In this document: positions 59,381 to 64,000 of the stretch, piece by piece
Numbering within the stretch: position 1 is the first letter of the stretch
How the letters are laid out: every line of letters begins with the position of its first letter
Source of the DNA: Novosphingobium sp. 9U
Lineage (GTDB): Bacteria; Pseudomonadota; Alphaproteobacteria; Sphingomonadales; Sphingomonadaceae
DNA: 64,000 nucleotides
Direction of reading: 5' to 3'
Assembly (NCBI RefSeq): GCF_902506425.1
Contig: NZ_LR732469.1
Location: 2,346,770 to 2,410,769 of the forward strand
Made by a program: the position numbers and the translations under genes
Notes under the pieces: generated by a model
The model's input: only the letters and a program-made list of their open reading frames with translations
The model's database searches: none
Told to the model about the DNA's origin: nothing

Positions 59381-61108
59381 TCAGGTCACCGCCGGTTCGA
59401 GTGTGGCCGCGACGTCCCGGTTGGTGGCGCGTGCGGCGATGTCACTGGCAGCGATGTAGCCGAACACCATTGCCGGCCCGATCGTGCCACCCGCGCCCGG
59501 GTAGTTGAGCCCGAAGGGGCTGCCGGTCGCGTTGCCGGCCGCATAGAGGCCCGGGATCGGCTTGCCGCTGCCGTCCACCACGCGCGCCTTATGATCGGCC
59601 TTGAGGCCGCCCTTGGTGCCAAGATCGCCAAGGTGGATTTGCACCGCGTAGAACGGCGCCTTGCGGATTGCGCCCAGCGCAGGGTTGGGCTTGCAGGTCG
59701 GATCGCCGAAGGTCTTGTCGTAGATGGTGGAGCCCCGGCCGAACTCTGGATCCTCGCCACGGGTGGCGTACTCGGTCATGCGCCGGGTCACGTCCTCGAG
59801 CTTGGCGGGGTTGAGATCGATCTTGCGAGCCAGCTCGGCAACGGTGTCGGCCTTGAAGATGTAGTGATCCCACCAATCGGCCGGGATCGACTTGTCCGAC
59901 ATGATCGCGGTCGGCAGGATGCCGCCGGCCGTGAACTTCTGGCGGAACACCGCGTCAAACACCAGCCAGCACGGCGTGTTGGCACCGGTTGCCAGCTGGT
60001 CTGCTGCCATTGCCGCGCCGAAGCGGTCATAGCTGCAAGCCTCGTTGACGAAGCGGTCGCCATTGCGGTTCACGCAGACGCTGTAGGGTCGGCCGACGTC
60101 GAACACGGCCTGGTGCACTTCCTCGAAGTTGGAGGCGGATCGGTTCGGCAGGATCATGGTCGGGGCCCACCAGCCCTCGTCCGTGTGTTCGGTCGCCGCG
60201 CCAAGCGCCTCGGCCGCGATCAGCGCATCGCCGGTGTTCGCGCCCTGCGGGGTGCTGGTCCACCAAATCGAGGTCTTGACCGGGTAGAAGCGGTCGCGCA
60301 GTTCCTGGTTCCACTCGAACCCGCCCGCGCAGACCACCACGGCATGGCGAGCTTCGATGTCGTAACGGCGGCCCAGGTGGCTGACGGTGACTCCGGTGAC
60401 CTTGCCCTCGGCAGTGATCAGCGTCTCCAGCCTCGTCTCCAGCCGGATCTCCACGCCTTTCGCGTCCAGCCTAGCCAGGATCGGGCCGATCAGCGCCGCG
60501 CCCGACACGTAGAGTCGGTCACGCCTGGTGATCTTGCGGGTGCTGCGGTCCCGCCAGTAGCGGCCGATGACGTTGGCGACCATCTTCTTCCAGCCGGGCC
60601 CGCGCGCGGCGATGGTGAAGGTTTCTTCCAAGTTCATCGCATAGCGGTTGAACAGCTTGAAGCGCGGGTACTGCTCGCGCACCAGTGGGAACTTGTCGCC
60701 GAGCTGCCGACCGTCCCAAGGTGCCATGACCAGGCTGCGGTCAGTGCGCGAGCCGGGCAGCTCGGCGAAGTAATCGGGCCAGGGCATCGAGATCATGTTG
60801 ATCCCTTCGCCGCCCAACCAGCCGAGCATCTCGCGGCCGGTATCGACATAGGCCTCCAGCCGTTCGCGATTGACCGGCTCCTTGATCACCGCATCCAGGT
60901 AGGTCAGCGTCTCTTCGCGGGTATCGGTGCTATCTCCCAGGCCGTGGTTCGGGATCCATGCGACGCCGCCGGAGGTTGCCGAGGTCCCGCCGTACTTGTG
61001 AGCCTTTTCCACCACGAGCACCTGCAGGCCGAGATCGCGAGCGCGCAGCGCCGCCGTCATCCCCGCCGCGCCGGAGCCGACGACGATCACGTCAAAGGTC
61101 TCGCTCAT
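59381..61108 (-). CDS. FAD-dependent dehydrogenase, 3-ketosteroid-dehydrogenase/fumarate-reductase-like
   Basis: About 575 residues. FAD motif VVGSGAAGMTAALRARD (about residues 8-24), E-KAHKYGGTSATSGG, and the C-terminal FAD closure GLYAAGNATGSPFGLNYPGAGG followed by TIGPAMVFGYIAA. This matches the succinate dehydrogenase/fumarate reductase flavoprotein superfamily branch that includes KstD and other ring desaturases. ATG 61108 has GGAGG 6 nt upstream; the ATG at 61114 abuts it. First gene of the leftward operon (to 56360) and divergent from the CoA-transferase. Desaturation of an alicyclic ketone or ring acyl-CoA is the likely chemistry. Confidence 0.9.
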   Translation of the reverse strand: MSETFDVIVVGSGAAGMTAALRARDLGLQVLVVEKAHKYGGTSATSGGVAWIPNHGLGDSTDTREETLTYLDAVIKEPVNRERLEAYVDTGREMLGWLGGEGINMISMPWPDYFAELPGSRTDRSLVMAPWDGRQLGDKFPLVREQYPRFKLFNRYAMNLEETFTIAARGPGWKKMVANVIGRYWRDRSTRKITRRDRLYVSGAALIGPILARLDAKGVEIRLETRLETLITAEGKVTGVTVSHLGRRYDIEARHAVVVCAGGFEWNQELRDRFYPVKTSIWWTSTPQGANTGDALIAAEALGAATEHTDEGWWAPTMILPNRSASNFEEVHQAVFDVGRPYSVCVNRNGDRFVNEACSYDRFGAAMAADQLATGANTPCWLVFDAVFRQKFTAGGILPTAIMSDKSIPADWWDHYIFKADTVAELARKIDLNPAKLEDVTRRMTEYATRGEDPEFGRGSTIYDKTFGDPTCKPNPALGAIRKAPFYAVQIHLGDLGTKGGLKADHKARVVDGSGKPIPGLYAAGNATGSPFGLNYPGAGGTIGPAMVFGYIAASDIAARATNRDVAATLEPAVT

Positions 61109-61284
61109 CGACATCCTCCCATTCTCTCGTATCTGGTGCCTAGCCATGATCGGCGTGGGGTTCGACTGCCCTTGGAGCGACACTGCGCCGCTGGGCTGGT
61201 AGGGCTGCTGATCAGGACAACTACCCCCGCGCATGGCAAGCATATACCGCGGTTCAACGTGCACCGGGACGCAGGGGAGAGCCA

Positions 61285-63651
61285 GTGTCGGCATTGAAGG
61301 GCCTGAGGATCGTCGAACTCGCCGAGCACGTCGCGGGCGAGTATTGTGGCAAGCTGCTTGCCGATTTCGGCGCGGAAGTGATCAAGGTCGAGCGGCCGGG
61401 AGGCAGCCCGACGCGGCATCTCGGGCCGTTCCTTGGTGACGAACAGGGCCCCGAACGCAGCGGGCTGTTCGCCTACCTCAACACCAACAAGCAGTCGCTC
61501 GTTCTCGATATCGGTACAGTCGAGGGCCGGGCAGGGCTGAAGGCGCTTCTGGCCAGTGCCGATGCGGTGATCGACGACCATGGGGCGCAGTGGCTGGAGA
61601 CGGCGGACCTTTCGCCCACGCGCTTCCTTGATGAGCACCCTGGGCTGATCTTGTGCTCGGTCACGCCGTTCGGGCTCGATGCCCCTGCAGAGCGTGCCCA
61701 TGCCACCGACCTCACCGTCATGCATGCCAGTGGCCTGGGCTATCACACGCCGAGCGCCGGCGATGCTGCCAAGCCGCCGTTGAAAGGCGCAGGGCGCTTC
61801 CAGGCGAGTTACGAGGCTGGGCTCGAAGGTGCGCTGTGCGTGGCCGCCGCGATCCACCGTCAGGCGCGAACGGGGCATGGCACTTTCATCGACGTCTCGG
61901 CGCAGGAGGTGCTCGCGGGGCGGCTGGACTACGTGCTGGGCCAGATGATCGCCGGCGACATGGACGTGAGCGAAAGCCGGCACCAATTCGATCTTGGCGG
62001 GCCTGCCGGCATCTTCCCGTGCCGCGGTGGCTTCATCTACATCTTCCTGTCGACGCCGGGGCACTGGCAGGCCTTGCGCACCTTGATGGGCGATCCCGAG
62101 GAGGTGCGAGAGTTTCCGGCCAATTGGCTGGAAGTGGGCCTGACGCCAGAGCGTATCGCCTTGTGCCGCAAGCACCTGGTGTCCTGGCTGGCGGGGCTCG
62201 ACAAGGACGAAGCCGCTGCAATCGCACAGGAGAACGGCATCACGCTGGTGCCCGTGAATGACATGGGAGATCTCGCCCGGTCGCCCCAGGTGCAGCATCG
62301 CGGCTACTTTCAAACGGTCGAGCACCCCGAGGCGGGGCCCACGCTGTACCCGACGGTGGGCTACAAGCTTGGTGCGTCTCCGGCCAAGATCGAGGCACCG
62401 GCTCCGAAGCTGGCCAGCACGACGGCGGCTGCGCAGCGACCCGCGCGATCGCGCACTTTGCAGGCGCCGGGCAAAGGACCACTCGCGGGTGTTCGGGTGT
62501 TGGAATTGACCAAGGTCTGGGCTGGTCCCTTCGCCGGCAAGCTGCTCGCCTTCCTGGGGGCTGAGGTGATCCGGGTTGAAAGCCGGGGGTCGCTCGATGT
62601 GACGCGCACATTCGGGGTGAGCGACATGAACAAGGCGCCTGGCTTCATGGCGGTCAACCCGCAGAAGCTGTCCGTGCAGATCGACATGAAGAGCAAGGAA
62701 GGCCTGGCGCTGCTCAAGCAACTGGCCGGCACGTGCGACATCGTCATCGAGAACATGCGGCCCGGCGCGCTCGAGCGGCTGGGGCTGGGGTACGAGGCAT
62801 TGAAGGCGGTACGTCCTGACATCATCCTCACCTCGATGAGCATGTACGGAGCGGAGGGTCCGCTTGCCTACCAGACGGGATATGCACCGTGCTTCGTGGC
62901 GCTCAGCGGGCTGAGTTCGCTGGTCGGCTATGAAGGCGAGCCTCCTTCGGGCATGAACATCCGCTACTCCGATTCCAGCTTCGGCGCGGCGGCGGCGTTC
63001 GCGTCGTTGGTAGCGTTGCGGCACCGCGAGGGCGTCGGCGAGGGACAGTTCGTCGACGTTTCCGCGGTGGAGATCCTCACCAGCCTGATCGGCGACACGG
63101 TAATGGACTTCAGCCTGAACGGGCGCGCTGCGGCATGCGACGGCAACCGCCACGCCGACATGGCCCCGCATGGGCTCTATCGCTGCACCGGCGACGACTG
63201 GATCGCGATCGCGGTACAATCGGATGCGCAATGGCGGGCGCTTGCAACCGCCATCGGCATAGGCGCCGATCCGCGGTTCGAGACGCTTGCCTGCCGAAAG
63301 GAAAACGAGGCGGAGTTGGACGCGATCGTGTCGGGCTGGACACGTGATCGGGAAGCGGGCCCCCTCTCGGGCGAGCTGCAGGCGCTGGGGATTGCCGCGG
63401 CAAAGAGCGCCAACTCGGTCGATCTGATCGGTGATGGCCATCTCTGGTCGCGCGGGTTCTACCGGCATGTCGATGACCAGGACGGTGAGGCGCGCGCCGT
63501 GCTCGGTCCTTCGTGGCGGATGAGCGACGAGGCCGAGATCACCCGCCCCGCACCGCGCTTGGGCGAGCACAACGCCTACATCCTGGGCGAGGTCATGGGG
63601 CTGGGTGCGGAGGAGCAGGACCGGCTTCGTGAAGCCGGGGCGCTGCGATAA
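61285..63651 (+). CDS. Double-length CaiB/BaiF family III CoA-transferase
   Basis: 788 residues, two complete family III CoA-transferase units in one chain (about 1-380 and 400-785) joined by an Ala/Pro/Arg-rich linker. Each starts similarly: LRIVELAEHVAGEYCGKLLADFGAEVIKVE and VRVLELTKVWAGPFAGKLLAFLGAEVIRVE (in shortened form here, GKLLADFGAEVIKVE versus GKLLAFLGAEVIRVE). The catalytic Asp is kept in the C-terminal unit (YSDSSFG, Asp563) but the matching N-terminal position reads ASYEAG (Ser175), so only one active site may work. GTG start at 61285 with GGGGAG upstream. Would activate a carboxylic acid by CoA transfer. Confidence 0.92.
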   Translation: MSALKGLRIVELAEHVAGEYCGKLLADFGAEVIKVERPGGSPTRHLGPFLGDEQGPERSGLFAYLNTNKQSLVLDIGTVEGRAGLKALLASADAVIDDHGAQWLETADLSPTRFLDEHPGLILCSVTPFGLDAPAERAHATDLTVMHASGLGYHTPSAGDAAKPPLKGAGRFQASYEAGLEGALCVAAAIHRQARTGHGTFIDVSAQEVLAGRLDYVLGQMIAGDMDVSESRHQFDLGGPAGIFPCRGGFIYIFLSTPGHWQALRTLMGDPEEVREFPANWLEVGLTPERIALCRKHLVSWLAGLDKDEAAAIAQENGITLVPVNDMGDLARSPQVQHRGYFQTVEHPEAGPTLYPTVGYKLGASPAKIEAPAPKLASTTAAAQRPARSRTLQAPGKGPLAGVRVLELTKVWAGPFAGKLLAFLGAEVIRVESRGSLDVTRTFGVSDMNKAPGFMAVNPQKLSVQIDMKSKEGLALLKQLAGTCDIVIENMRPGALERLGLGYEALKAVRPDIILTSMSMYGAEGPLAYQTGYAPCFVALSGLSSLVGYEGEPPSGMNIRYSDSSFGAAAAFASLVALRHREGVGEGQFVDVSAVEILTSLIGDTVMDFSLNGRAAACDGNRHADMAPHGLYRCTGDDWIAIAVQSDAQWRALATAIGIGADPRFETLACRKENEAELDAIVSGWTRDREAGPLSGELQALGIAAAKSANSVDLIGDGHLWSRGFYRHVDDQDGEARAVLGPSWRMSDEAEITRPAPRLGEHNAYILGEVMGLGAEEQDRLREAGALR

Positions 63652-63679
63652 CCAGGTTACCCGCGGCGCTACCTCGTAT

Positions 63680-63711
63680 GACCTCGCCCACCTCTCAGAG
63701 CGGGCGAGGTC
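63680..63711. terminator. Hairpin between convergent genes
   Basis: Perfect 10-bp stem GACCTCGCCC / GGGCGAGGTC with a 12-nt loop, in the 66-nt gap between the CoA-transferase stop and the hydantoinase stop. No T-tract on either side, so it may be a factor-dependent or weak bidirectional terminator. Confidence 0.6.
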
Positions 63712-63717
63712 GGAAAC

Positions 63718-64000
63718 TCAGGTACGGTCCCGCACGAGTTCGTAGTCTCCGGCATCGTCCACCACGGCTCTCCAGCCGCCATATACGACGATGGTGGTGA
63801 AAGTCTCTTCGATGATCGCGGGCCCGGTGATCTCGTGTCCAGGGGCAAGCGTAGCACCGGCGTAGATCGGCGTTCCGCTGAACCCCTGGCCCAGGTTCGC
63901 GCGGCGCAGCTTGGCTGGCTCGGGCGTTCGCGGCGCCACACTCGTGCCTTTGAGGACCGCAGGGGAGGGCGTCTCGACGAAACTGGCAAGGCGCACGCCG
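63718..64000 (-). CDS. Hydantoinase A/oxoprolinase family protein, C-terminal part, truncated by window edge
   Basis: The last about 93 residues of a protein that continues beyond the window. Seen: ...PIYAGATLAPGHEITGPAIIEE, then TFTTIVVYGG and a short acidic tail, the standard C-terminus of hydantoinase A (HyuA), 5-oxoprolinase and the beta-type subunits of acetone/acetophenone carboxylases. The rest, including the ATP-binding part, is outside, so these cannot be told apart. An overlapping frame ending at 63669 is Arg/Ser/Pro-rich and rejected. Confidence 0.85.
   Translation of the reverse strand, partial: GVRLASFVETPSPAVLKGTSVAPRTPEPAKLRRANLGQGFSGTPIYAGATLAPGHEITGPAIIEETFTTIVVYGGWRAVVDDAGDYELVRDRT

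Noticed and set aside
57645..61297. Two frames of more than 600 codons on the plus strand
   Set aside because: Antisense shadows of the molybdopterin oxidoreductase and the FAD dehydrogenase.
61105..63570. 821-codon open frame on the minus strand
   Set aside because: It is antisense to the clearly conserved CaiB-type gene; long shadow frames are normal in G+C-rich DNA with strong third-position bias, and the translation is Arg/His/Leu-rich without motifs.
63669..63989. 106-codon frame overlapping the hydantoinase tail
   Set aside because: Arg/Ser/Pro-rich; the alternative frame has the recognisable hydantoinase A C-terminus.
1..64000. Search by eye for insertion sequences, integrases, tRNA or rRNA genes, and CRISPR repeats
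   Set aside because: No transposase or integrase-like protein, no cloverleaf tail or rRNA stretch, and no regularly spaced repeat was seen.

Overview
The window is G+C-rich, densely coded DNA from a Gram-negative bacterium. Two TonB-dependent receptors, long tightly overlapping catabolic operons and many acyl-CoA enzymes suggest an alphaproteobacterium, most likely Sphingomonadales (Novosphingobium/Sphingobium-like). The taxon is inferred from gene content, not from a marker gene. I saw no rRNA, tRNA, CRISPR array, transposase or integrase.

Region 1 (1-33.5 kb) looks like one large degradative regulon. Leftward from 5137 run an amidohydrolase, acyl-CoA synthetase, alpha/beta hydrolase, thiolase and a short-chain dehydrogenase cut by the window edge. 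Rightward from 5385 run two thiolase-like proteins without the thiolase catalytic motifs, a tandem DUF35 protein, a metallo-beta-lactamase-fold hydrolase, a crotonase, a pair of acyl-CoA dehydrogenases, a biotin carrier protein and a pyruvate-carboxylase-type carboxyltransferase. Then come a short-chain dehydrogenase, a cytochrome P450, a TetR regulator, and a long operon from 17.9 to 28.4 kb: SnoaL-like protein, luciferase-type monooxygenase, dehydrogenase, TonB receptor, biotin carrier, biotin carboxylase, carrier-like protein, hydroxyacyl-CoA dehydrogenase, crotonase and nitronate monooxygenase. A leftward operon (flavin reductase, CoA-transferase A/B, two duplicated crotonases) and a rightward second CoA-transferase pair complete it. 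A shared inverted repeat, about ATCCGA-N7-TCGRAT, occurs in all four divergent promoter regions, including that of tetR, so one TetR protein probably controls the whole set.

Proposed logic (inference): the outer-membrane receptor imports a hydrophobic, probably alicyclic compound; the P450 and dehydrogenases make a ketone; the luciferase-type monooxygenase with its flavin reductase inserts oxygen; hydrolases open the ring; CoA ligase or CoA-transferase activates the acid; acyl-CoA dehydrogenases, crotonases, a biotin-dependent carboxylase and a thiolase-like/DUF35 complex shorten a branched skeleton.

Region 2 (33.8-45 kb) holds a UbiB-like kinase with two small membrane or hypothetical proteins, a TupA-like ATP-grasp protein, a carbohydrate-type ABC importer with a divergent TonB receptor, and a family 2 glycosyltransferase.

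Region 3 (45-64 kb) is a second catabolic block: a PaoABC-type molybdenum aldehyde oxidoreductase, two NTF2-fold proteins, a nitroreductase, a chloramphenicol-phosphotransferase-like kinase, a lipocalin-like hypothetical protein, two aldo-keto reductases, two crotonases, a bis-MGD molybdenum oxidoreductase, a 3-ketosteroid-dehydrogenase-like flavoprotein, a double-length CaiB-type CoA-transferase and the C-terminus of a hydantoinase A family protein.
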